This document shows positions 10,521 to 19,245 of a stretch of 64,000 bases of DNA, one piece after another. Both the position numbers and the translations under genes were made by a program. Source of the DNA: Diplonema papillatum (Eukaryota; Euglenozoa; Diplonemea; Diplonemida; Diplonemidae). The stretch spans positions 299,245 to 363,244 of the forward strand of contig JAPJBO010000122.1 of the NCBI GenBank assembly GCA_030068145.1, in the 5' to 3' direction. The notes beneath the pieces are model-generated. The model did not search any database. It had not been told where the DNA came from and saw nothing but the letters and a program-made list of their open reading frames with translations. Position 1 is the first letter of the stretch. Each line of letters opens with the position of its first letter.

Positions 10521-10949
10521 AACGGTCATTTTTTTGGTGTGCTTTTCGACGCTGACGGTGGTAACTGCGGTGGCAACTGCAGTACCACGAACCCGCTGCT
10601 TTAGTGGGGTGTCATCTGCATGCAAATGAGGACCCACCTGGAACTTGGAACGGGCACCTGGGCGGGGATTTCCTACAAGCACACAGCCGCACACAGAAAG
10701 GGCAGAGGGTGAACTCGCTATGAACATAACAAAGTCGGAGGATAGTTAGCGGGCAAGGATAAGGCTACGCTACACATCGTGTGCTTTCCACAGGCAGAAG
10801 CGGGTGAAACACCCCCTCCCCCTTCCGAGTGAAGTTTTAGCAAAAAGATATACGTGTTAATTGGCTCATCTCCCTTCCAGCGGCTATCGACCAAGCCTGC
10901 CCAGCCTGGTTGGTGTCCGGCCAGCAGTTTCTATGTTGACAATTCTTTC

Positions 10950-11240
10950 ATCCAGGATGGTACCAGGGAAAGCCTGCTACACGGGAGCCAAGCTTCACGT
11001 GTTCGGCGGTACTGCAGAGCCTCAGGCCTACGGGTCAAGTGGCCAAACTAAAGTATCAAGGCTTGGCGCGCCTTGGTGCTTGGCGCTCGCGCAGAACACA
11101 AGCTCGTCGAGACGGTCAGCCACAGGGCAGAGCGGACGGGGTTGTGTGCTGCCTCCGACTCAAGCTTTGCAAGCTGTGGTTGATCGTCACGTTCCTGGAC
11201 CAGGAGCGGCCCTTTATTTCTTCTTCTTCTTCTTCTTCTT
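10950..11240 (+). repeat. SINE-like dispersed element (family A), copy 1
   Basis: A body of about 250 bp begins GGTACCAGGGAAAGCCTGCT, passes through CACGTGTTCGGCGGTACTGC, and ends at GGAGCGGCC followed by a T-rich (CTT)n tail. Other copies: 36590-36870 (minus), 51063-51270 (plus), 59890-60145 (plus) and a fragment at 24588-24655 (minus). Constant 5' and 3' limits with a variable T-rich tail suggest retroposition. No clear pol III boxes or target duplication could be fixed by eye. Confidence 0.75.
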
Positions 11241-11544
11241 CGGGATTCCAGAACATCACGGAAATGAACCCAACGGATGGGGGAAAAAGAAGACTTTGTT
11301 TGTGCGCACTTCCCGCAACCTGTGTGCTGACACTTCGATCCCGACGATTACGACGGGATGCGTCCAAAATGCCGTTGGGGCATTGCGTGCTCGTGTGCAA
11401 GACGGTCCCTTTTAGGAGCTGTACACGCTGCATTCCTGGGCAGCAGTACGGGAGGGTCCCGGGAAGGAACTCTGTTTCCACGAGGAATGTCCAGGTGGCG
11501 CCACCTGCCTTCCCCTTTGCGAGCTTGCTCGTTTGCAGTTGCGT

Positions 11545-12780
11545 CGGGCACAGTCCGAGAACCGCCTGTGACCGGACACAACACAAGGCCACGTGCCCAG
11601 CGAGAGCCCTGTGGACGCCTCGATCGGCCGCAACTGGCGGTTGCCGGGCAGCATGATCGTGTTACGGCCCCCGTCCGGGAGCTCGAGATATATCTTCCAC
11701 GCCACAGCGGAGATGAGCAAGGAGATGGTGAAGTGTGCGGGCGCAGTCGGAGAACCGCCTGTGACCGGACACAACACAAGGCCACGTGCCCAGCGAGAGC
11801 CCCAGTCGGTAGTTTTTCGGGACAGCGGCGAGCACTGGCTGGCTTAGTCCAGGTTGTCCTGCTGATCGAGCTCTTCAAGAACCAACTCAGCCTGGTTACC
11901 GATGGCATATAAGCCAAAGAACCGCCTCTGACGTTCACAACACAGGAACGCCCAGTCGGTACCTCGGACACAGCTAGCCTAGTCCCAGTCAGGCAACAGG
12001 TTGTCCTGCTGATTGGGCCCTTCGAGAACCAAATTAGCCTGGTTACTGATGGCATATAAGCCAAAGAACCGCCTCTGACGTTCACAACACAGGAACGCAC
12101 ACAGAGCCCCAGTCAGTACCTTCTTGGACACAGCGAGAACTAGCTAGCCTAGTCCCAGCCAGGCGGCGGGTTGTCCTGCTGATTGAGCTCTTCAAGAACC
12201 AACTCAGCCTGGTTACCGATGGCATATAAGCCAAAGAACCGCCTGACGTTCACAACACGAGAACGCGTGCACAGCAAGTGCCCCGATAGCTACTTTCTCC
12301 GGGACAGCGGCGAGGACTGGCCGGCCTAGACCCAGTCAGGCGGAATGTTGTCCTGCCGATTGAGCTCTTCGAGGGCTAGTTCAGCCTGCGTGGCCGCCGC
12401 TTCCCGCATGCTCGCGTGCCCGACAATCACAAGCAGGCACGTGGCGATGAGCCAGAACACAGTCGAAGAACCGCCCGTGATGAAGAACCCCAGGAACGTA
12501 CACAGCGAGAGCCCTGTGGACGCCTCGATCGGCCGCAACTGGCGGTTGCCGGGCAGCATGATCGTATTGCGGCCGCCGTCCGAGAGCTCGAGATATATCT
12601 TCCACGCCACAGCGGAGATGAGCATGGAGATGGTGAAGTGCGCGGGCGCAGTCGGAGAACTGCCTGTGACCGGACACAACACAAGGCCACGTGCCCAGCG
12701 AGAGCCCCAGTCGGTAGTTTCTCGGGACAGCGGCGAGGGAGCTCTTCGAGGGCCAGCTGAGCCTGGTTGGCGATAGCCTT
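11545..12780 (-). pseudogene. Array of truncated PRA1 gene copies
   Basis: Partial copies lie downstream of the intact gene at 12908-13366. The unit at about 12326-12640 preserves the C-terminal 100 residues nearly exactly, from FTISMLISAVAWK to DNIPPDWV, but its 5' end is replaced by unrelated sequence. Another unit at about 11590-11740 keeps only the middle of the gene. Between them, four diverged units of about 110-135 bp (about 11850-12300) each contain the gene-end block GAGCTCTTC..AACTCAGCCTGGTT fused to GATGGCATATAAGCC. A shared tail (GACCGGACACAACACAAGG) follows several units. Confidence 0.8.
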
Positions 12781-12907
12781 GTCAACGACAGTATATAAGT
12801 CAGCACACAGTCGAAGGACCGCCTGCGACGTTCACAACACGAGAACGCGTGCACAGCAAGTGCCCCGATAGCTACTTTCTCCGGGACAGCGGCGATAACT
12901 GGCCGGC

Positions 12908-13366
12908 CTAGACCCAGTCAGGCGGAATGTTGTCCTGCCGATTGAGCTCTTCGAGGGCTAGTTCAGCCTGCGTGGCCGCCGCTTCCCGCATGCTCGCGTG
13001 CCCGACAATCACAAGCAGGCACGTGGCGATGAGCCAGAACACAGTCGAAGAACCGCCCGTGATGTAAAACCCCAGGAACGTGCACAGCGAGAGCCCCGTG
13101 TACGCCTCGATCGGCCGCAACTGGCGGTTGCCGGGCAGCATGATCGTGTTGCGGCCCCCGTCCGAGAGCTCGAGATATATCTTCCACGCCACAGCGGAGA
13201 TGAGCATGGAGATGGTGAAGTGCACGTTGGCCAGGACGGTCCAGATGCAGATGAACCCCATCACGAGCATGTAATTCGACTTGAAGTACACAAGGTTGAC
13301 CTTCGCACGGCCTAGCGCGTCCATCTGTTGCCGGTTTGATTTGCGATAACTATCTTTAATAACCAT
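12908..13366 (-). CDS. PRA1 family (prenylated Rab acceptor-like) membrane protein
   Basis: 152 residues. The N-terminus has the signature order ALGRAKVNLVYFKSNYMLV (about residues 16-34), matching the R..NL.YF..NY pattern of PRA1/YIP3 proteins. It is followed by two hydrophobic hairpins, about residues 32-66 and 86-124. The C-terminus is hydrophilic (MREAAATQAELALEELNRQ). PRA1 proteins sit in ER/Golgi/endosomal membranes and act in Rab GTPase recycling and membrane traffic; that role is taken from the family. The length is typical. The ATG at 13366 follows GGGGTAGGTAA, where the AG may be a splice acceptor. The leader lies in one arm of an imperfect inverted repeat (13369-13474). Several truncated copies lie downstream. 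Confidence 0.85.
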   Translation of the reverse strand: MVIKDSYRKSNRQQMDALGRAKVNLVYFKSNYMLVMGFICIWTVLANVHFTISMLISAVAWKIYLELSDGGRNTIMLPGNRQLRPIEAYTGLSLCTFLGFYITGGSSTVFWLIATCLLVIVGHASMREAAATQAELALEELNRQDNIPPDWV

Positions 13367-13368
13367 TT

Positions 13369-13474
13369 ACCTACCCCCTCCGTGTTAGTGTCGCCTCCGT
13401 TTAGCCCTTGTCAGTGTCGCCTTTTAGGAAAAGGTGCCTTTAGGTAGGCGACACTAACACGGGGAGGGGTAGGT
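13369..13474. repeat. Inverted repeat at the 5' end of the PRA1 gene
   Basis: Arms 13369-13396 and 13446-13474 match almost perfectly, with one indel in the G/C run (ACCTACCCC..CCGTGTTAGTGTCGCCT against its complement). The 49-bp spacer is partly repetitive (GTGTCGCCT). The left arm includes the bases just upstream of the PRA1 start codon. Confidence 0.85.
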
Positions 13475-13479
13475 ACGGT

Positions 13480-14930
13480 CTGAAGAGGAGGAGAATGGTT
13501 GGTAGGAGGAACGGTCTGAAGAGGAGGAGAATGGTTGGTAGTAGTATCGTCTGCTTTTCATACAAACTCGATGCTAGCACCAAGTCTTCTCGGGGGAAAG
13601 AGGGAAAGGGCGAAGGAGATGCGCATTTTAGTTTTGTGAGAAAAGTTGAAAAAGGGGAACCTCCGGAAGAAGGGAGGCCTGACTCCTTGTGTTGGAGATT
13701 AAACCGTGGGAGGCTGACCCTCTCTCTTTGGGAAGATCGATCTGCGTTTGACACGAAAGTCAGACACCGGTTTGGTGAGCACTTTCACGCCACCCTTCTG
13801 TTTCTCATTGAACTTCTTTTTGCATGCTCTCAACGACCTTGGCAAGGGCTGCCAGCAAGGAATAGAGGCTCAAGGATCGGTGGTTTCGCATCTTCGTTTG
13901 ACCGTTGAGGGGTGGGAGGTGGAAGCGGAGAGGAGGGGAAAAAGGATGGAGAGAACTGCTGCAGGAGCCTTCCGTGTAGGCCGCGCTGCACCACTGCACA
14001 CGTCCTGAGGTGCGGCTTCCTTGGACGCTTTCAACGACGACCTTGAAAACTACTAGCGAGCAAAGTACTAGACGTTTAAGGTGTGGGGGGCCGTTTACCC
14101 GTGTCTCCCTCCGGAATCGAGCCCTAAGGCGAGGTGTGGCAGCCGTTTCTCAGTGTCTCTCCCCGGACCGAACTCTGAATACCCGCCAACAGCCTCGGTA
14201 GTCGACTGGCTGGCACGAGCTCGAGAACTTACTGGTCTTGGGGCAACATCTTAGCTTCTTGCCTCTCGTGTATACTTGATGCTAGCATCAAGTCTTCTTC
14301 GCGGGAAAAGCAGGGGTTTGGTTTCTTTTCTCGACCCCTTACGGACGGAGGGCGATGGGGGCTGTCCGGGGTGCGGGAAGCATTCGGGAGGAAACTGTGG
14401 ATCGTGTGAAGCGTGTTATGACTTCGCCACGGGGAACGACTGGGGGAAATCTTAGTTTGATGTTTAGGCAGAGCACTGCCTCTCATGTATGGTTGATGCT
14501 AGCATCAAGTCTTCTTCGAGGAAGATGTTGTCTAGGAAAGGGATGCAAAATAGAAAGAGGTAAAAAGGGGTAAAAAGGGGAGTGTACGGCTCCCAAAGTA
14601 GGGGTATGAAACCTTGAGGGACTAGCCCCCTGTGTTTTTCACCGCGGTGTTGTGTGCACGACGTTCTTCGTCTCGGGGAGGGGGGAAAGCTTCGTGCAAT
14701 GATCAAGCAGCACGATGACAGTTCGAGGGAAAGGGACGGAAACGAGAGGAGGGATACCTTCGTCGGCGTCGTGAACTTCGTCCGGTCGGCAAACTCCTTC
14801 CAAGAACGCATGCCTCGCCAGCTGTGTTCGAGAGGTAGGCTTCGCACTCCAAAATTCGGCCAAAACTCGGTCATCAGAGAGCGAACTTCCATTAGCACAC
14901 ATGCTATCGAACCATCTATATGTAGCTGGT
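13480..14930. other. Intergenic with recurring short motifs, no supported gene
   Basis: A 28-bp block (GAGGAGAATGGTTGGTAG) occurs twice at about 13490-13545. The motif GATGCTAGCA(T/C)CAAGTCTTC occurs at about 13572, 14278 and 14496, and diverged near 60430. At 14275-14292 it forms an 18-bp perfect palindrome, CTTGATGCTAGCATCAAG. It is often preceded by a GCC(T/A)CTC(T/G/A)TG block. No gene is recognised. Confidence 0.55.
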
Positions 14931-14934
14931 TCAC

Positions 14935-15125
14935 TCCGAAGTTTCCCTGAGAATAGCACAGCCGCCTGACAAGCCAGACTCACACCGCTGTCCTGTCTGC
15001 AGACACTCAGGTTCCGCGCTGATGATGGTCCGCCTTATGTGTCCGTGGCTTAAAGGACCAAAACACGGCGCAGACGGGACCAGTGCGGTGTTGAACACAC
15101 GCCCATTCCAAGCATGTTCTTGCAA
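14935..15125 (-). repeat. Dispersed 200-bp repeat (family B), copy 1
   Basis: The minus strand reads GGTTGCAAGAACATGCTTGG, then GTCCTTTAAGCCACGGACAC, CGCGGAACCTGAGTGTCTGC and CAGGCGGCTGTGCT. Other copies are on the plus strand at 16398-16605, 51468-51665, 58122-58265, 60805-60960 and 62045-62210, with a fragment at 20945-21010. Confidence 0.85.
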
Positions 15126-15168
15126 CCCACCCTGGCCCGAGGAGCACAAGCTACGCAGGCGTCTCGCC

Positions 15169-15217
15169 ACGACTCTGACTACCTGGGACACCCCCCGGGT
15201 GCCCCAGGTTTTACCCG
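15169..15217 (+). repeat. GC-rich hairpin block, copy 1
   Basis: GACTACCTGGGACACCC..GGGTGCCCCAGGT followed by TTTACCCGG occurs here and again at about 15630-15672. In the second copy the arms CCTGGGACACCC and GGGTGTCCCAGG pair perfectly around three C residues. Confidence 0.75.
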
Positions 15218-15339
15218 GTTCGGCATTTTTTTCCAGGGTTTGCGACTGTGCGTACTTTGCGGAATATCGCGACCCTGGTGCTTGCCCGCGCCTTGGGGTG
15301 CGCAATATCCAGCTCGACCCCTGGATGCCGCTGTCATAG

Positions 15340-15374
15340 GAGACTGCAGACCACCACTGGTGGTCTGCAGTCTC
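15340..15374. repeat. Perfect palindrome, 17-bp arms, 1-nt centre
   Basis: Arms GAGACTGCAGACCACCA and TGGTGGTCTGCAGTCTC flank a single C at 15357. No terminator or gene is adjacent. Confidence 0.95.
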
Positions 15375-15387
15375 TAATAGCTCTTAG

Positions 15388-15450
15388 TGCGTTGCTCAGG
15401 GTAGTCGAAGGCCTGATAATCACACTAATGCAACAAATTCGGTGGGTGAC
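15388..15450 (-). repeat. Dispersed repeat (family H)
   Basis: The minus strand (AATTTGTTGCATTAGTGTGA, then CAGGCCTTCG and ACCCTGAGCAACGCACTA) is repeated in the plus sense at 41147-41199, just before the 63-bp minisatellite. Confidence 0.8.
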
Positions 15451-15696
15451 CCCTCCGAACAGCCTCCCTGGCCCTGGCCCACGCCTGACGCCGCAACCCC
15501 TTAACCCCGGCGGCGGCGCTTTGGCATGAGCCAGGAACCTCAAGGGGAGCAGCGCGAGAGGCATCATCCACGCTTCAAAGGCCCACACACGACTGCAAAA
15601 AATTACTCTGGTGGCAGTCACGAAACGCGTGACTACCTGGGACACCCCCCGGGTGTCCCAGGTTTTACCCGGCCTGCCATTTACAAGTTCCAGCTT

Positions 15697-16045
15697 TAGT
15701 CCAGGTCAACATTATTCCAATTACGGTACGTCTGGATAGGACCTAGCCCTGCACGCAAGAGCCTGAATAGTGAATGAAGGGGGATACCTCGACTCGACGT
15801 AAGCCTTGGATATGATAGTCCAGGTCAACATTATTCCAATTACGGTATGTCTGGATAGGACCTAGCCCTGCACACAAGCAGCCTGAATAGTGAATGAAGG
15901 GGGATACCTCGACTCGACGTAAGCCTTAGATATGATAGTCCAGGTCAACATTATTCCAATTACGGTATGTCTGGATAGGACCTAGCCCTGCCTGAATAGT
16001 GAATGAAGGGGGATACCTCGACTCGACGTAAGCCTTGGATATGAT
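15697..16045 (-). repeat. About 120-bp tandem repeat spanning a 5' splice site
   Basis: Three head-to-tail units start at 15697, 15816 and 15936 (119, 120 and about 109 bp). Read on the minus strand, each unit contains the last 30 or so bases of the exon described at 16017-16285 (CCAAGGCTTACGTCGAGTCG), the candidate donor AG|GTATCC and about 80 bp of following sequence. The exon-intron junction has thus been triplicated. The shortest unit, next to the exon, lacks a stretch around CCCTGCAC..CAGCCTG. Confidence 0.8.
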
Positions 16046-16285
16046 GATGGACTGCACGACCCGCTGCCGGACGCCGGTCGGGGCCGAGAAGGACTCCATC
16101 TTCTCCGCGCGCGCCCCGAGCCCCTCTGACGCGTGGACGTTGCCCGTCGACGAGTCTTTGTGGTCGACCCACTGCAAATCGTCGCCGCCGCGGTGCACCA
16201 ACGGGCCTTCGCGCGGCGGAGGCACCGGAGACGCATCTTTGAACTTCGACGGAGGCGCTTTGAGGTCCACGTCTTCCGCGTCCAT
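15926..16285 (-). CDS. Hypothetical protein, probably first exon only
   Basis: The open frame begins MDAEDVDLKAPPSKFKD and runs through a polar, Ser/Pro-rich segment (KDASPVPPPREG) to RQRVVQSIIISKAYVESR. After that the frame enters the tandem repeat. A GTATCC donor just after 16017 (GAGTCGAG|GTATCC) has the same form and phase as the donor of the EndoG-like gene (GAG|GTATGC). I therefore think the coding exon is 16285-16017 (89 codons plus two bases) and the rest of the frame to 15926 is intron. No downstream exon was found. AAGTAG precedes the ATG by about 11 bases. The family is not recognised. Confidence 0.5.
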   Translation of the reverse strand: MDAEDVDLKAPPSKFKDASPVPPPREGPLVHRGGDDLQWVDHKDSSTGNVHASEGLGARAEKMESFSAPTGVRQRVVQSIIISKAYVESRYPPSFTIQAGLGPIQTYRNWNNVDLDYHI

Positions 16286-16309
16286 TTTGACCCCTCCTAC
16301 TTCCCTCGC

Positions 16310-16327
16310 ACCCCCCCCCCCCCCCCT
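16310..16327 (+). repeat. Poly-C run
   Basis: An uninterrupted run of about 17 C residues 25 bases upstream of the exon at 16285. Similar C or G runs occur at about 23640-23653 and 52950-52966. Confidence 0.9.
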
Positions 16328-16397
16328 ATCCCAGCTCGGCTCGAACTGCTAAGCCAGCCTCGCCTGGGTTAGTGATGAGAAGTACACTTCGACGGGG

Positions 16398-16605
16398 GGG
16401 ATTGCAAGACCGTGCTTGAATATGGGGATATGTGCGCAACACTGCACCGGTCCCGCCTGCGCCGTGTTCTGGTCCTTTAAGCTACGGACACGTAAAAGCG
16501 GGCGCATCATCAGCGCGGAACCTGCGTGCCTGCAGACAGGACAGCGGTGCGAGTCTCGTTTGCCAGGCGGCTGTTCGTAGCCCGTCACAGCCAGGGCAAC
16601 CCGTG
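16398..16605 (+). repeat. Dispersed repeat family B, copy 2
   Basis: Contains GGATTGCAAGACCGTGCTTG, GGTCCTTTAAGCTACGGACA, CGCGGAACCTGCGTGCCTGC and CAGGCGGCTGTTCGTAG, in the same order as copies at 14935 (inverted) and 51468. Confidence 0.85.
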
Positions 16606-17370
16606 CTACTGGAGCCCAAATGTACGTTGTCTATTTTGACCCTCCTCGTAGTACTTTAGTATACGTGAGCCGGCCCATCCTCTTTTGATAGACCGTGATA
16701 GACCGAAGAATACAGCACCGGGCAATTCGATGCAGCTCTAGGGACTAGGGATGTCTATCAGGTCCGTGATTCACTGTGATAAACAGCGGCAGGCGCTTCG
16801 GTGCAGTTTCAAGAGGTAGGGGCGGGCCGGCTCAATACGGTAGGAACTGGAGCAAGGCGCATGGCAGAATGAGCACACCACTCGAGCCTACAACAGCAGA
16901 ATTCGGGTGGGTTGAGGGGTCTTCGAAGACTGAATTTCTCTGGCACACTCTATCCCATTCGCTAGTGAGCAAGTTGTCAGGGTTCTGCCTGACTTCTCTC
17001 TTGCACGGCATCGTCTACAGCCGTGGACTACGCCGGTAATCTGACCACCTTGGATCCCCACGCTCTCGTTCTTGATTAATGGAGACATACTCGTCGAATG
17101 CCTTCGCAGAAGTTCGTCTTCCTACGATCCAAGAATTTCACCTCTGACGTAGGAGTACGTACAACCGCGGCAGTCCTTATTGATCCCGCGCTCCTTCTCT
17201 TTCCGATGATACTTAGTACTTCGGGTGGCGTCGCGAACTCGATTACTCAAGCCAAGATCTGAGTGCAATGACCGAAGACTCAAGTCGAGACCGAGTGCAA
17301 TGAGGCCAGGAGCTACCTGCCAATTCCTCATCTCTGAAAGGAGAAAAGACTAATCATATCAGCACGCGAG
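16606..17370. other. Intergenic, no supported gene
   Basis: One block, GGAACTGGAGCAAGGCGCATGG at about 16844, recurs at about 43229 (GGAATTGGAGCAAAGCGCATGG) followed by a similar AGCAC stretch, so part of this region is another low-copy dispersed repeat. Nothing else is recognised. Confidence 0.5.
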
Positions 17371-17742
17371 ATGCGTGCCCGGAGTTCTAGTGGAAGAGGA
17401 AGGCTGAAAAAGGTAGGGGAGAGAGGGAGCTCAGGCCGTGCTGCAACGTGGCGACAGACGCACGCGTACGCGGCGGCCGCCGCACTGCGAGCGCTGTTCG
17501 AACGATTGGGGACCCGGTTGGGGAAAGACAAATTTCTGCGGAAGCCCCTCGAGAAGACCGTTCTCCACGGCACGGGGTTCTTCGTCAAGCAAGAACAAGA
17601 GCCTGGCGGGAAGGGATCCGAGATGATTCAGATACCGTTGAAGTCTGCTGCTGTCAACGACGGTCAAGCAAAACCTTCGCAAAGACACCACCCGGCGTGG
17701 GTGTGCATTTCTAGACTGTTTATTTTTGACGCTACATGCTAG
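17371..17742 (+). CDS. Hypothetical basic protein, 123 residues
   Basis: The one plus-strand open frame in this part with gene-like composition. An Arg/Ser-rich N-terminus is followed by an amphipathic alpha-helical stretch (AYAAAAALRALFERLGTRLG, about residues 32-51) and KDKFLRKPLEKTVLHGTGFF. The last 25 residues are less convincing and may be read-through past a splice site. No domain is recognised. It could be one exon of a larger gene. Confidence 0.35.
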   Translation: MRARSSSGRGRLKKVGERGSSGRAATWRQTHAYAAAAALRALFERLGTRLGKDKFLRKPLEKTVLHGTGFFVKQEQEPGGKGSEMIQIPLKSAAVNDGQAKPSQRHHPAWVCISRLFIFDATC

Positions 17743-17865
17743 AACACTTCTACGAATGACGGGATTGAGAGCTTTTTCTCGACCCGTGTTACCTCACGGT
17801 TTCGTTTCTTTTCCAGCGGGTTCTTCTGCTCGTCGCCGACGATTCCCGGTGACAGTCAGAGATGG

Positions 17866-18462
17866 TTGAGGTTAGAATGCAGAATATCTGTAGCGATGGC
17901 CTGCATTAGCCACTGGATGACTACCTCTTCGATCGTACCGTGGGCTGCAGACAGCGATCCACCACGATACTTGAGGTCAGAATGCAGAACATCTGTAGCG
18001 ATGGCCTGCATTAGCCACTGGATGACTACCTCTTCGATCGTACCGTGGGCTGCAGACAGCGATCCACCACGATACTTGAGGTCAGAATGCAGAACATCTG
18101 TAGCGATGGCCTGCATTAGCCACTGGATGACTACCTCTTCGATCGTACCGTGGGCTGCAGACAGCGATCCACCACGATACTTGAGGTCAGAATGCAGAAC
18201 ATCTGTAGCGATGGCCTGCATTAGCCACTGGATGACTACCTCTTCGATCGTACCGTGGGCTGCAGACAGCGATCCACCACGATACTTGAGGTCAGAATGC
18301 AGAACATCTGTAGCGATGGCCTGCATTAGCCACTGGATGACTACCTCTTCGATCGTACCGTGGGCTGCAGACAGCGATCCACCACGATACTTGAGGTCAG
18401 AATGCAGAACATCTGTAGCGATGGCCTGCATTAGCCACTGGATGACTACCTCTTCGATCGTA
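17866..18462 (-). repeat. 105-bp tandem repeat, 5.7 copies
   Basis: Units start at 17866 (diverged at several positions), 17971, 18076, 18181, 18286 and 18391 (partial); the middle copies are identical. Because 105 is a multiple of 3, long spurious frames exist on both strands. On the minus strand each unit reads AAHGTIEEVVIQWLMQAI then ATDVLHSDLKY, and contains a GTATCG that could act as a donor and a CTGCAG that could act as an acceptor. Diverged single relatives of the unit lie near 2556, 48495 and 48595. Confidence 0.9.
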
Positions 18463-18564
18463 CCTTGTCGTGCTTCTGGCGTCCGAGATGGTAAGGTGCC
18501 TGAGTCTTCTGAATATACCCGTTGCCGACAGACCGATCTAGAGCGCCGCGATTCCCAGGATCAA

Positions 18565-18775
18565 ACCGGGATGTTTGGGTGCCTGAGTCCTTTGACAGTT
18601 AGACCGTCGTGAGACAGCTTGGTTTTACTCTATTGATGGAGAGAGAGCTCATCGGGTCGGCGCATTCCGACAGCAATACGGGGTAGTACGAGAGGAACTC
18701 CCGTTTCTAGCCCCTGGTATCTACGGTGGTTCGATCGGACTGCGCCGCGATGCTACCACCGGATGGATTTCTGTT
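18565..18775 (+). rRNA. Large-subunit rRNA 3' fragment with sarcin-ricin loop
   Basis: Contains TTAGACCGTCGTGAGACAG, then GGTTTTACTCTATTGATGG, the sarcin-ricin loop core AGTACGAGAGGAAC (18685-18698), then GGTATCTACGGTGGTTCGAT and GCTACCACCGGATGGATT. These are among the most conserved parts of LSU rRNA and appear in the correct order. The match fades upstream of about 18565 and stops after 18773, so this is a fragment. It overlaps copy 1 (7381-7513) only at the GGTATCTACGG..GGATGGATT part. Confidence 0.9.
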
Positions 18776-19245
18776 GTCGACAGACAACGGCTGGCTGGCT
18801 GCAAGCTGAGTGTCACTGCTAAGAAACCGAAATAGAACGGCGTGTTTACCGACGGTCTTCTTGAGCTTCACGTAAGTTGGGCGGTGTTCACGGGATCTAA
18901 GGGTCGAGTGGTACCGATTTCTCAAACCGAAGCATCAAGGGCACGGACAAATTAGTATGGCGCTTTCTTTTGCTTGTGCGCACCAGCGGAACTCACCTGC
19001 TTTGGTAAGTTTCATGTAGTACACTGCCAACTACTAATTTTTAGTACCAACAATGCATTGTTAACACAAGCATCTTGGAGTTTGGCGCTTGCGTCTGAAC
19101 ACGAGCCCGTTGAACGGACGGGGGTTGTGGCAACCCAAGATTTGTGTGCCGCAGCCTTCTCGTTTTCCTCTTCTGATTTTGACAAAGCCTATTCGTAACG
19201 GCACGCATGGGCATGTAACGCATGCAAAAAGCTGACTACTGGGTG
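18776..19245. other. Intergenic, nothing recognised
   Basis: No gene, RNA or tandem repeat is recognised. The 3' end of the nuclease gene lies at its right edge. Confidence 0.5.

Noticed and set aside
10950..11240. Family A as a tRNA- or 5S-derived SINE
   Set aside because: No convincing box A/box B pair or 5S internal control region was found, so I list it only as SINE-like.
17866..18612. 248-codon plus-strand repeat protein
   Set aside because: Translation of a 105-bp tandem array that is open on both strands; no start context or domain, and the minus-strand reading is the one shared with relatives elsewhere.
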